From assembly GCF_017352115.1 (NCBI RefSeq), contig NZ_CP071448.1:3880001-3944000 (forward strand): a stretch of DNA of 64,000 nt, read 5' to 3'. The notes below the pieces were generated by a model that was not told the DNA's origin, ran no database searches, and saw only the letters and a list, made by a program, of their open reading frames with translations. The position numbers and the translations under genes were made by a program. The DNA comes from Flavobacterium endoglycinae (GTDB lineage: Bacteria; Bacteroidota; Bacteroidia; Flavobacteriales; Flavobacteriaceae). Of this stretch, positions 42,025 to 50,919 are shown one piece after another; position 1 is the stretch's first letter; each line of letters begins with the position of its first letter.

Positions 42025-43908
42025 ATGGGATACAGCATTATATTTAATGATAGAAGCGTTGGAGATGATTTAAATAATTATTTTATAGATGATGAATCTA
42101 AATCACTTCTTTATTTTCCAAATTCGAATAAAATAAATATTATCGTAGGAGCTAATAATAGTGGGAAAAGTATGTTCATGAGATCCTTTATGTGTTCTGA
42201 CATTGTTGGAATAGATATCAATAAATTTGAAGAGTATAATACAGCTCTTTTAAAAGCAATGGTATATATTCCACGTAATATTAATAACTTATTAGATGTA
42301 TTAGAATTTGAAAAAGATGTAGCTGATAAAGTAAAAAATAACCTTGATGTGATAAATGGAATTAGACATAATTTACCTGTGGAAAAATACGATGATTTTA
42401 TAAATGCCAATGCCAATTTAATTAAAGAATTTAAAAATGTGAAACGCTACTATATTCCTACATTGAGAACAGCTCATTCATTATTTAAATTAAATAATTC
42501 AGTTTATCAGAAAATAGAAAATGATATTTTTTTAGAAACACTTACAAATTACTATAAGTTAGATAAGAAAAAAGTGGATGTTTTTACAGGAATTCATCTT
42601 TACAAAGAAATTCTTAATAGTAGAAATTCAAAAAGAGAAATCAGAGAATCTTTTGAGAAGTTTGAAAATTTTATTGGAAGATACTTTTTTGATAATAAGA
42701 AAATCGATATTGTTGCTGAGTTTAATAAAGATGAAAGTTTAGCAGGAAATAATAATCTAGAAAATATTTGTGTTCACATTGAAGGAGAAAAAGATAGAGA
42801 TTTATTTAGATTAGGTGATGGCATACAGGCAATCATTATTTTGATGTATAAGATTTTTATGGCTGAGGATAATTCTTTGATATTTATTGATGAACCAGAA
42901 TTAAATCTTCACCCTGGAATGCAGCGTTTATTTCTAGAACAAATAACTAATAATGATGATTTAAAAAAGAAAAATCTAACTTATATAATTACTACACATT
43001 CTAATCATTTTTTAGATTTAACTATAGAGAAAGATGATGTTTCTATTTATTCATTTACTCCAAAAAAAACTAAAAACGTAGAAAAACAATTTAGTATTAA
43101 AAATGTAAACCGAGGAAATAACAAATTGCTTAAGGAATTGGGTGTAAATAATTCTTCTGTTTTTATGGCAAATTGTAGTATTTGGGTTGAAGGAATATCA
43201 GACAGGAATTATATTAAAGCCTTTTTAAAATCGTACTGCGATTCTACTAAAAAATCTTATCCAAAAGAAGATATAGATTTTGCATTTTTTGAATACGCAG
43301 GTTCTAATATTGATCATTATATTTTTGACGACAAAGCAGAAAAGGATGATGTTGAAGTTATTTTGAAAGATATAAATTCTTTGGCAATTAGTAATAGAAT
43401 TTTTCTTTTAGCAGATTCTGATGCTTCTGAAGAAGATATTAGTAAAGCAATTAGATTAAAAGGATTACAAGATGCAGAAAATGATAATTTTATTCCTAAG
43501 ATTATTTGGAATGTGAGAGAGATAGAAAATCTTTTGACTAATGAAATGTGGAAAGCAATCTTAATTGAATTTTGTAATAAGAAGTTAGTTAAGTCACACG
43601 AAAAAGACATTTTTTTGAAAATTGAAGAAGCATTAGCAGAAGTCAAATATTCTGATTATGCAAAAAAATATGTTGGAGAATTTTTAGAAGAAATAAGAAA
43701 TAAAATGGGAAAAATTTCTTCAACTTTCATACTTAATCAATCTACATACGAAGTAAAGTCAGACGGCTCTTTTGGAACAATAATTAATAAACGAGAACTA
43801 AGTGAGTTAGTTTTTAATCAAAATTTTTCATGGGAAGTTTTATCTGAAAATAAAGAAATTGAAACATTGACAACCGAAATTTATGATTTTATCACACAGA
43901 AAAATTAA
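42025..43908 (+). CDS. AAA ATPase with TOPRIM-like C-terminal domain (OLD-like)
   Basis: 627 residues from ATG 42025; an upstream start inside the RlaP gene is rejected. The ABC-type ATPase shows Walker A VGANNSGKSMF (about 41-51), a signature region LFRLGDGIQAIIIL, and Walker B LIFIDEPELNLHPGMQ. The C-terminal half contains CSIWVEGISDRNYIKAFL and IFLLADSDASEED, the Glu and DxD of a TOPRIM-like nuclease. OLD-like proteins are anti-phage effectors or sensors. It is very AT-rich, which fits recent acquisition. Confidence 0.85.
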   Translation: MGYSIIFNDRSVGDDLNNYFIDDESKSLLYFPNSNKINIIVGANNSGKSMFMRSFMCSDIVGIDINKFEEYNTALLKAMVYIPRNINNLLDVLEFEKDVADKVKNNLDVINGIRHNLPVEKYDDFINANANLIKEFKNVKRYYIPTLRTAHSLFKLNNSVYQKIENDIFLETLTNYYKLDKKKVDVFTGIHLYKEILNSRNSKREIRESFEKFENFIGRYFFDNKKIDIVAEFNKDESLAGNNNLENICVHIEGEKDRDLFRLGDGIQAIIILMYKIFMAEDNSLIFIDEPELNLHPGMQRLFLEQITNNDDLKKKNLTYIITTHSNHFLDLTIEKDDVSIYSFTPKKTKNVEKQFSIKNVNRGNNKLLKELGVNNSSVFMANCSIWVEGISDRNYIKAFLKSYCDSTKKSYPKEDIDFAFFEYAGSNIDHYIFDDKAEKDDVEVILKDINSLAISNRIFLLADSDASEEDISKAIRLKGLQDAENDNFIPKIIWNVREIENLLTNEMWKAILIEFCNKKLVKSHEKDIFLKIEEALAEVKYSDYAKKYVGEFLEEIRNKMGKISSTFILNQSTYEVKSDGSFGTIINKRELSELVFNQNFSWEVLSENKEIETLTTEIYDFITQKN

Positions 43909-43928
43909 TGTCATCATAAACAAAAAAC

Positions 43929-43955
43929 GCGCAAACATCTATAAAAAGTTTGCGC
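43929..43955. terminator. Bidirectional terminator-like hairpin
   Basis: GCGCAAAC pairs with GTTTGCGC between the convergent AAA-TOPRIM and XRE genes. Confidence 0.7.
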
Positions 43956-43988
43956 ATTTCCATTTTATATAAAAAAAGAAAAAAACAG

Positions 43989-44387
43989 TTATTTCCCTTT
44001 CATCAACTTTTCTAAATATTCAACTTTATCTTTTTCGGCTTGAACCAAACGTTCGTAAAGTTCGACAACTTTATCAAGAGGATTAAAAGTAGCATTCATA
44101 CCTTGATTAAAGCTATTTCCTTGACTTGAACTATTATCATAAAAGTTATTGAAGAAATTAAAAACAGATTCTTCAGTAAAATTTTCAATCGCTTCTACTG
44201 TCACGCCAAGTGCTTTTGCAATTAGTACCAGTTTTTCGAAATCAACAGTTTCGCTGGTTTCAATTCCGGAAATAGTCTGCTGGCTTGTGCCAATGGCATC
44301 AGCGAGTGCTCCTTGTTTCATTCCGCGAAGCTCTCTAATTCGGCTGATATTTCTACCGATATGTTTGGGTTTAGTTGCTGTACTCAT
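43989..44387 (-). CDS. XRE-family helix-turn-helix regulator
   Basis: 132 residues. The HTH (about 10-66) reads IGRNISRIRELRGMKQGALA, then GTSQQTISGIETSETVDFEK. A linker rich in Asn/Ser/Gln (NNFYDNSSSQGNSFNQ) leads to a C-terminal coiled coil (LDKVVELYERLVQAEKDKVE) that would dimerise it. It is encoded opposite to the neighbouring genes and may control the AAA or RlaP genes. Confidence 0.88.
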   Translation of the reverse strand: MSTATKPKHIGRNISRIRELRGMKQGALADAIGTSQQTISGIETSETVDFEKLVLIAKALGVTVEAIENFTEESVFNFFNNFYDNSSSQGNSFNQGMNATFNPLDKVVELYERLVQAEKDKVEYLEKLMKGK

Positions 44388-44594
44388 ACTTCAAAGGTAT
44401 TTAAAATTTTTAATAAAAACAGCAATCCGTAAAATACAAGATGATTTGGTAGAAAACCGTTTTTGTTGTTTTTTGCAAACCGTAAATATATTCTTTTTCT
44501 TACTTTATTAAGAGTTATTTTTGAAAAGAACTTCGGTTATCGAAACTTTTATCTTCTATATTTACAGTATTTAAAAATACATAATAATTTAAAA

Positions 44595-45659
44595 ATGACC
44601 ATTCAAGATTTAAAATCCCAAAACCTAATTCTTTTCGAAGCCATTTCGGGAAGCAGGTCTTTTGGGCTAAACACACCAACTTCGGATACTGATATAAAAG
44701 GCGTTTATTATCTTCCAAAAGAAAAATTCTTTGGTTTAGATTATATTCCGCAGATAAGTAATGAAACCAATGATGAGGTGTATTACGAAATAGGTCGTTT
44801 TGTAGAATTACTGCTTAGAAATAATCCTAATATTCTAGAGATTTTGGCTTCGCCAGATGATTGTATTTTGTACAAACATCCGTTAATGAATCATTTGAAA
44901 CTAGAAAATTTTCTGTCGAAACTCTGCAAAGATTCTTTTGCCGGTTATGCCGTAACGCAGATTAAAAAGGCGAGAGGTTTAAACAAAAAAATCGTAAATC
45001 CGCTGCCAAAGGAAAAGAAAAGTCTTTTGGATTTTTGTTATGTTTTGGAAGGGTATAAAACGGTTTCTGTTTCAGAATTTCTGCAGGAGAATAATTTTCA
45101 ACAAGAACAAATTGGTTTGGTTGATCTGCCCAATTCAAAAGGAATGTTTGCAATGTTTTACGATCAGGAAAAATCGCTGGGTTATAAAGGCATTATTCAG
45201 AAAGAAAACTCTAACGAAGTTTCGCTGTCGTCGATTCCTAAAACCGAAAAACCAATTGGATATTTATCCTGCAATCAAGACGGATATTCGAAATATTGCA
45301 AAGAATACACCGAATACTGGAACTGGATCGAAAAACGCAACGAAGACCGTTACAACACGAATCAGCAGCACGGAAAAAATTACGACAGCAAAAACATGAT
45401 GCACACCATTCGACTTTTGCAAACGGCAGAACAGATTCTTTCAACTGGAAAATTAAATATCAGAGTTTCAAACCGAGAAGAACTTTTAGACATAAAAGCC
45501 GGAAACAAAGAATACGAGGATTTACTCGAAATGGCAGATGCATTAATTGCTTCAATCGAAAATTGTTATTCGATATCAACTTTGCCTGAAAAACCAGATG
45601 AAGAAAAAGCAATTCGGACTTTAATTCAAATTAGGGAAGAATTATACAATCAGAAGTAA
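44595..45659 (+). CDS. RlaP-type RNA-repair nucleotidyltransferase, copy 2
   Basis: 354 residues from ATG 44595 (MTIQDLKSQNLILFEAISGS). An upstream ATG at 44463 would add 44 residues of unlikely composition. The catalytic core is ISGSRSFGLNTPTSDTDI (G19-S20, D31, D33). AGYAVTQIKKARGLNKKIVN and QQHGKNYDSKNMMHTIRLLQ are typical of this longer RlaP subtype. It is distinct from copy 1 at 41271 (about 100 residues longer), so the locus holds two different RlaP enzymes. Confidence 0.88.
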   Translation: MTIQDLKSQNLILFEAISGSRSFGLNTPTSDTDIKGVYYLPKEKFFGLDYIPQISNETNDEVYYEIGRFVELLLRNNPNILEILASPDDCILYKHPLMNHLKLENFLSKLCKDSFAGYAVTQIKKARGLNKKIVNPLPKEKKSLLDFCYVLEGYKTVSVSEFLQENNFQQEQIGLVDLPNSKGMFAMFYDQEKSLGYKGIIQKENSNEVSLSSIPKTEKPIGYLSCNQDGYSKYCKEYTEYWNWIEKRNEDRYNTNQQHGKNYDSKNMMHTIRLLQTAEQILSTGKLNIRVSNREELLDIKAGNKEYEDLLEMADALIASIENCYSISTLPEKPDEEKAIRTLIQIREELYNQK

Positions 45660-45660
45660 A

Positions 45661-46455
45661 TTAATACTGGAACGGATAGGTAAACAATAAACGTGTGCCT
45701 TTTTGCACGGGAATAATTTTAAAAGTTCCGTTTATGTTTTCCATTCGGGCAGACATATTAGTGAGTCCGTTTCCTTTTTGAATTTTCTCAGAAAGTCCAA
45801 TTCCGTCATCGATTATGTTAATGGTAAAAGAGGTTTCGGTTTGTTGAAATTCAATAAAAAGATGATTCGCCTGGCTGTGTTTAAAAACGTTATGTACGGC
45901 TTCTTTAGTCACTAAAAAAAGATTTCGTCTTGCTTTAACCGATAAATTAGTTTCGGTTTCTAAAATACTAGAATTGAATTGCAAATCGATTGTCGTTTTA
46001 TTTAAAAAACGCTTGATGTACAAAGTGCTGTATTCTATAAAGTTGTCAATAGTATCATTTTGCGAATCCAAACTCCAGAGAATTTCCCGCATAGCGAGAT
46101 TCATATCTTCAGAAGTATTGATAATAGCTTCCAGATCTTCGGAATAACTTTCTTGCGGAATTTTATATTTTAAAAACTCAGCCTGAAGTTTTATAGCCGA
46201 AATCCCAGCGCCTAAATCATCGTGCATATCCTGAGAAATGCGTTCTCTTTCTAACTGAATTGCTTTTTGTCGTTCTAACTCTTTCTGTAATAATTGATTT
46301 TGGAATTCGCTTTCTTTTATTTGGTTTTCCTGCTGCTGAATGAGTTGTTTTTTGTTGTAGATAAAGACTATCATAACAATGAAACATACAAAAAGAAGCA
46401 TCACAATAATAGCAATTATATACGTGAGTTTTATTTCATGTGGAAGCTCTCTCAT
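45661..46455 (-). CDS. Sensor histidine kinase (HisKA_3, NarL-type)
   Basis: 264 residues with one transmembrane segment (about 11-33) and a coiled-coil linker. The phospho-acceptor is H78 in RERISQDMHDDLGAGIS, and the ATPase has NVFKHSQANHLFIEF, IIDDGIGLS and GNGLTNMSARMENI. There is no periplasmic sensor domain; sensing may be done by the membrane protein it overlaps by 4 bp (46452-46455). Confidence 0.92.
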   Translation of the reverse strand: MRELPHEIKLTYIIAIIVMLLFVCFIVMIVFIYNKKQLIQQQENQIKESEFQNQLLQKELERQKAIQLERERISQDMHDDLGAGISAIKLQAEFLKYKIPQESYSEDLEAIINTSEDMNLAMREILWSLDSQNDTIDNFIEYSTLYIKRFLNKTTIDLQFNSSILETETNLSVKARRNLFLVTKEAVHNVFKHSQANHLFIEFQQTETSFTINIIDDGIGLSEKIQKGNGLTNMSARMENINGTFKIIPVQKGTRLLFTYPFQY

Positions 46456-47099
46456 TTGTTTCGTTCTTTGGCTATAGCTTCGTATTTTAAGAGAGAAAAA
46501 TAAAATAAAGCGTACATGATAAAGTTTACTACAGAACCAATTTTTCTTAAAATGTTTAGAAAAATCTGATCTTCTTTTTCAAACAAATACATTGGTGTAA
46601 ACCTAAAAATTATGTAAGTACTCCAAAAAAGTAAAGCAGTCGAAATCCAAAAGTTGGGATCATCTGTAATTTTTCCTTCCACAGGAAGTTTCAATTTTTG
46701 AAAAAACCATAAGATGGAATTAAAAATGTAAAATAAAGCGACCAATATCCCAAGCTGAGGTAAAAATTGTTTGCTTAGAATTTCAACAAAAAATAAAAGA
46801 TAAAGCAGAAGACCCGAAGTTGCGAAAATTCCAATTCGTTTAAAAGTTCTAATGTAAACTCTAGAAAAATAAACTCCAAAGAAGAGAATACAAAACACTG
46901 CATAAATATTGAAAAACACTGCAAAATTAAATTGTTTTAAAAGAGTTTTAATGCTACCATAAAATTCTAGACCAAGTGTACCAATTAAATAAACAGCCAA
47001 ATAGTTTTGGAACTGGAGAGAATATCTCCAGCCCAAAACTGTTGCTTTAATTGTTGCTGCTACTAAACAACAGATGTACAGAATTTGTAATACCTCCAT
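46452..47099 (-). CDS. Multi-pass membrane protein of the two-component operon
   Basis: 215 residues with about six or seven hydrophobic segments (for example YLAVYLIGTLGLEFYG, ISTALLFWSTYIIFRF). Its stop overlaps the start of the histidine kinase gene, so the two are translationally coupled. It probably acts as the sensor or signal-transmitting partner of the short kinase. Confidence 0.75.
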   Translation of the reverse strand: MEVLQILYICCLVAATIKATVLGWRYSLQFQNYLAVYLIGTLGLEFYGSIKTLLKQFNFAVFFNIYAVFCILFFGVYFSRVYIRTFKRIGIFATSGLLLYLLFFVEILSKQFLPQLGILVALFYIFNSILWFFQKLKLPVEGKITDDPNFWISTALLFWSTYIIFRFTPMYLFEKEDQIFLNILRKIGSVVNFIMYALFYFSLLKYEAIAKERNK

Positions 47100-47102
47100 T
47101 TT

Positions 47103-47810
47103 TTATGGATAAACGGTTCCGAAGTCGTAAGCATCGCCTTTATTATCTATAAAGATGTCAGTACCTTGCGCTCGAACTACTAAACTCAATTTATTTCGAT
47201 TATTTTGTTCCTCAGTAGTTTTTTCAAATTGAATCATTTGAAAATATAATTCAGTGTATTTATAATTCTGTCTGATTAAAAAATGTTTAATAATAAAAAA
47301 ATAAAGATCTTTAAGTTTATAACTAATTGTTTCTGTATTTCTCATTGGAAGACCATTAATCATGGTTTGAGAATTAATTCTTGGAAGTAATTTGTTTTGA
47401 TAGTTTTTAGTATATTTTATAAATTCATTTACATCCATTTTTTCTATTTCTCTACCATTAATTTTAAAAAAGAAATCATTGGTTACAGACTTTTCGGTTT
47501 TTTCAGAAGATAGAGCAAAGCAGATTGAAAAGCGATTATCATCATCCTGTATGAAATAGATCTTGAAATATTCTAATGTCTTCTTTATTTCTATAGGCAT
47601 AGAGTCATAAAAAACGAATATTTCATATACAAAACTTTTTGAATTAATAAATATATCATATTCCATATCTTCAAGTTCTAAACTTTTCAGATTAGCGATT
47701 CTGGAGATGACTTGATCTTCTTTCATAATATCAAGAACCTCGATTTGAGATATTAAATCTGGTAAAAGTGCTTTACCATTAATTTCTTTTTGTAATTCAT
47801 CTGAACTCAT
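47103..47810 (-). CDS. Hypothetical cytosolic protein of the two-component operon
   Basis: 235 residues without signal or membrane segments, very AT-rich, with no recognised domain. It lies 3 bp upstream of the membrane protein gene and 6 bp downstream of the response regulator gene, so it belongs to the operon. TKNYQNKLLPRINSQTMING and FFIIKHFLIRQNYKYTELYF are readable segments. It might be an adaptor between membrane protein and regulator; that is a guess from position. Confidence 0.6.
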   Translation of the reverse strand: MSSDELQKEINGKALLPDLISQIEVLDIMKEDQVISRIANLKSLELEDMEYDIFINSKSFVYEIFVFYDSMPIEIKKTLEYFKIYFIQDDDNRFSICFALSSEKTEKSVTNDFFFKINGREIEKMDVNEFIKYTKNYQNKLLPRINSQTMINGLPMRNTETISYKLKDLYFFIIKHFLIRQNYKYTELYFQMIQFEKTTEEQNNRNKLSLVVRAQGTDIFIDNKGDAYDFGTVYP

Positions 47811-47816
47811 AATTTT

Positions 47817-48446
47817 TTAGTTTTTGGTGTTAAACTTATTAATTGCTTCAATTTTGTTGCTTACTTTCAGTTTTCTGTAAATATTGCCAATGTGTTTTTT
47901 TACGGTGTCGATTGTGACATTTTTTTTATCGGCGATTTCTTTATAAAGCAGACCTTGTGCCAGCAATTCAAGGACTTCTTTTTCAGTTACTGTAAGTAAG
48001 GCTAAACTTTGTACTTGTGCCTTTGATTCCTGAAAATGCTGTAAAACACGCTTTGCAATGGAAAAACTCATTGGGGCACCTCCATTATAAGCTTCGGTTA
48101 TGGACTGAATAATTTTAGCCAAAGGATCACCTTTTACAAGATAACCGCTTGCACCAGCCCTCAAAGCCGAAAATATTTTTTCGTCATTTTCAAAACTGGT
48201 GCACATTATAAAACTAGTTCCAGGCATAGCCTCAGTTAATTCAGAAACGATATCGATTCCTGATAAATCCTGAAGATGAATGTCCATTAAAACCACGTCT
48301 GGTTCTATGGATTTCAACTTCTGCATTGCGCTTTTCCCATTAAAAAACTGAGCTGCGCATTCCATGTCTTTTTGAAAGTCAATGATATTTTTCAGCGCTA
48401 GATTGTAATTCTTATCATCTTCTACTATGGCAACTTTTATTTTCAT
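47817..48446 (-). CDS. NarL/LuxR-type response regulator
   Basis: 209 residues. The receiver domain has D55 in DVVLMDIHLQD, with acidic E9-D10-D11 (VEDDKN). The LuxR-type HTH (about 145-205) has LTVTEKEVLELLAQGLLYKE and VTIDTVKKHIGNIYRKLKV. A near-palindromic site lies 48-66 bp upstream of its start and also before the two divergent secreted-protein genes, so it probably autoregulates and controls them. Confidence 0.92.
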   Translation of the reverse strand: MKIKVAIVEDDKNYNLALKNIIDFQKDMECAAQFFNGKSAMQKLKSIEPDVVLMDIHLQDLSGIDIVSELTEAMPGTSFIMCTSFENDEKIFSALRAGASGYLVKGDPLAKIIQSITEAYNGGAPMSFSIAKRVLQHFQESKAQVQSLALLTVTEKEVLELLAQGLLYKEIADKKNVTIDTVKKHIGNIYRKLKVSNKIEAINKFNTKN

Positions 48447-48493
48447 GGTCTAAACATTTTCATTACAAAGTTGAAGAATAGAACAATTGTCTG

Positions 48494-48512
48494 CAATTAC
48501 CCTTTTGGGTGA
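48494..48512 (-). promoter_or_regulatory. Predicted response-regulator operator A
   Basis: On the minus strand the sequence is TCACCCAAAAGGGTAATTG, the same as operator B. It lies upstream of the response regulator gene. Confidence 0.75.
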
Positions 48513-48579
48513 TTTTGCTGTTTAAGCTTAACGTGGATAAACTTACAAAAAAAAGATATAGGATTTTACAAAATAAATA

Positions 48580-48598
48580 TCACCCAAAAGGGTAATTG
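48580..48598 (+). promoter_or_regulatory. Predicted response-regulator operator B
   Basis: TCACCCAAAAGGGTAATTG with inverted CACCC/GGGT(A), 57 bp before the start of the 48656 gene. The following bases ATTGATATA...GAATACATTTGAAACGTTAAC are shared with the promoter at 49379. Confidence 0.8.
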
Positions 48599-48655
48599 AT
48601 TGATATACTGTTCTCAGAATACATTTGAAACGTTAACTAAAAAACATAAAAAAAT

Positions 48656-49276
48656 ATGAAAAAACTAATGACAACAGTACTTGTTTTTCTAATGAGTATT
48701 TATCTGCTAAAAGCGCAGGACAAACCTACGAAATGTGAAAATTCAGTAACACCTTTTGATGCCAGTATGAAAGGTAAAATAACGAGTCAGGTGAGAACAG
48801 CTCATCAATATTATATTTTTAGCACTGACCCAAATGCAGGAAATACTTATGAACAAAGAACTTTAAATTTACAAAACGAGATAATTAAAACTTTCCAAGC
48901 TTTTATGAAAGTTCGAAGAGAAGAATATAGAAAGACGATATGTTATTACTATAAAACAGATTGGAATAGGGGAGGAAGCAGCAGTTATAGAACACTAACA
49001 GTTCAGCCTGGATTTTATTTATTAACAGGTACTTTAAAAAGAACAATGAACGGAGATTGGAAAAGAGGGCCGTATTGGCTTCCAAATGGAACTAGACCAA
49101 CATCAATAAAATGGAAAACAGGAGGACATAGGAGAAATGAAACATTTGTTGATATCCAAGCCGTGTATAATGAAGATTTTATTAAAAATACTATAATAAA
49201 CGAATTAAATCAAGCAAGAAAGGAATTGAATGATTTAGGAATCCCTACAGAAATACCACCATTTTTAGAAGAATAA
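48656..49276 (+). CDS. Exported hypothetical protein of the two-component regulon
   Basis: 206 residues with a signal peptide (MKKLMTTVLVFLMSIYLLKA). The mature protein has VRTAHQYYIFSTDPNAGNTY, VRREEYRKTICYYYKTDWNR and RNETFVDIQAVYNEDF. No known domain is evident. It shares an operator and promoter with the 49454 gene and probably works with it in the envelope. Confidence 0.65.
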   Translation: MKKLMTTVLVFLMSIYLLKAQDKPTKCENSVTPFDASMKGKITSQVRTAHQYYIFSTDPNAGNTYEQRTLNLQNEIIKTFQAFMKVRREEYRKTICYYYKTDWNRGGSSSYRTLTVQPGFYLLTGTLKRTMNGDWKRGPYWLPNGTRPTSIKWKTGGHRRNETFVDIQAVYNEDFIKNTIINELNQARKELNDLGIPTEIPPFLEE

Positions 49277-49378
49277 AATTATCTGTAATAAAAACAAAAA
49301 TGTACAAAGTCTAAAAATGATTTTGTGCATTTTTTGTAAAATTTCTGTTTTTGAGACATTTAATATACTTGAAAAATA

Positions 49379-49397
49379 TCACCCGAAAGGGTAATTG
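49379..49397 (+). promoter_or_regulatory. Predicted response-regulator operator C
   Basis: TCACCCGAAAGGGTAATTG, one base different from operator B and 56 bp before the next start, the same distance as at 48580. Confidence 0.8.
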
Positions 49398-49453
49398 ATT
49401 GATATATAGTTGTTAAGATACATTTGAAATGTTAACTAAAAACATTAGAAATC

Positions 49454-50704
49454 ATGAAAACAACCTTATTTTTTTATTTTTTATTTTTTGGATTTATAGG
49501 CTACAGCCAAGTAAATACCAAAATTATTGAAGTTGATTTGGGAACACCTCATAAACACAGTATTCGAGTTTGTAAAGATGCCGTATGTGATTTAGTAAAG
49601 ACCAGATGGCTTTCTGTAAAATCGAAAGACATGGTCTCCATTAGATTAATAAATGGAGATTCCTCTAAATATACTTATAAAATTGACACCAAAAGTATAT
49701 CTCTATTTAATGATACTGATGGAAATAAATTTAAAGGAGCTATTGCTGATGCCGAAAGAGGTATGTATAGTAATAATAAAATGCCGAGAACAATTGAGGA
49801 TATTTTTAAAGAAAGTGACAGTTTAAGTGTAGTGATAAGTTCTTTGGATAGTAAATTACTAGATTTTAATAAACAGGAAATGTTAGATAGTGGTGTTTAT
49901 GTAGAAAAGAAAGATTCATTATTAGAATCTGCAAAAGAAAATTATGGTCTTAATAATAAATTATTGAGCCAGTTAAATCAATTTAAATATGATAGAAAAT
50001 ATGCACAAGTTGAAAAAAAAATAAATGAAACTAAAGGAAAGGCTGAAAATAGTATTAGGGAAGTAATTCAATATTTTGATACAGTAAATTCAAATGCGTA
50101 TACTTTGCCAATTGATTTACAAGGAAAAAATATTGATGTATTAGAATTTAAAATACGTAGGTTTGATAAAAAGACAAACGAAGAAGATACCAAATTTGCC
50201 CCGAATCCTTATAACGTTTGGATAAAAAATGGTTTAAAAATAGATGTGAGTGCTGGATTATTTGTTACGTCACTATTTGATGATGAATTTGATAAATATG
50301 ATGATACTGCAATACCGGGAAACAAAATCATAACCTTAAAAAATAAAGGAAATTATGATTTAGCTATCGGAACGACCATTAATACCTATATCAGAATGAA
50401 TTCTTGGATTGTTCCCACCATTAATTTTGGAGCAGCATTTACCCAAAACGAAAAAATACAAATTATGTTAGGCGGCGGGGTTATATTAGGAAAACAAGAA
50501 CGTATTATTTTCACGGCAGGTTTAACTATGGGGAAAGTAACCAGAATTGCAGATTCGTATAACGTTGGAGGCTCGTATAATTTAGGCAGTTCTGGAGATG
50601 TACCAACACAAAGCCAATTCAAATTCGGTCATTTCTTCGGAATAACTTATAATTTATCAAAAGTTAAAAAAATAAGCCTCGATAAAGGAATCGAACAAAA
50701 CTAG
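49454..50704 (+). CDS. Exported protein with outer-membrane-barrel-like C-terminus
   Basis: 416 residues with a signal peptide (about 1-18). A central helical region (about 115-215, with SLSVVISSLDSKLLDFNKQE) may form a coiled coil. The C-terminal part (about 265-405) has alternating hydrophobic strands (LKIDVSAGLFVTSLF, WIVPTINFGAAFT, KIQIMLGGGVILG, FKFGHFFGITYNLSKV), suggesting a small outer-membrane barrel. It is controlled by operator C and could be an envelope-stress or surface component. Confidence 0.65.
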   Translation: MKTTLFFYFLFFGFIGYSQVNTKIIEVDLGTPHKHSIRVCKDAVCDLVKTRWLSVKSKDMVSIRLINGDSSKYTYKIDTKSISLFNDTDGNKFKGAIADAERGMYSNNKMPRTIEDIFKESDSLSVVISSLDSKLLDFNKQEMLDSGVYVEKKDSLLESAKENYGLNNKLLSQLNQFKYDRKYAQVEKKINETKGKAENSIREVIQYFDTVNSNAYTLPIDLQGKNIDVLEFKIRRFDKKTNEEDTKFAPNPYNVWIKNGLKIDVSAGLFVTSLFDDEFDKYDDTAIPGNKIITLKNKGNYDLAIGTTINTYIRMNSWIVPTINFGAAFTQNEKIQIMLGGGVILGKQERIIFTAGLTMGKVTRIADSYNVGGSYNLGSSGDVPTQSQFKFGHFFGITYNLSKVKKISLDKGIEQN

Positions 50705-50755
50705 ATATAGAGATTTTATGTTTTGTTAAAAAGAAATCTCTACCAATAAAAATCA

Positions 50756-50785
50756 AAACCCTGCAAATACCAATTTGCGGGGTTT
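50756..50785 (+). terminator. Intrinsic terminator
   Basis: AAACCCTGCAAAT and ATTTGCGGGGTTT form a stem after the 49454 gene. Confidence 0.75.
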
Positions 50786-50919
50786 CACTTTTTAGACAGA
50801 TCGTATTTTTATGTAAACTTTATTTTTGTCCTAATTTAATACGATAAAGACATAATTTTCCTGTTCTTACTGTTTAGGATTTATTATTTTGCAAGTTGGA
50901 AATGTTTATACGATATATA

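Noticed and set aside
44463..44594. N-terminal extension of RlaP copy 2
   Set aside because: The extra residues are hydrophobic and unlike the family start; MTIQDLKSQNLILFEAISGS fits directly.
48494..49397. The TCACCC-GGGTA sites as terminators
   Set aside because: Their stems are too short, there is no T run, and all three lie at promoter distance upstream of genes.
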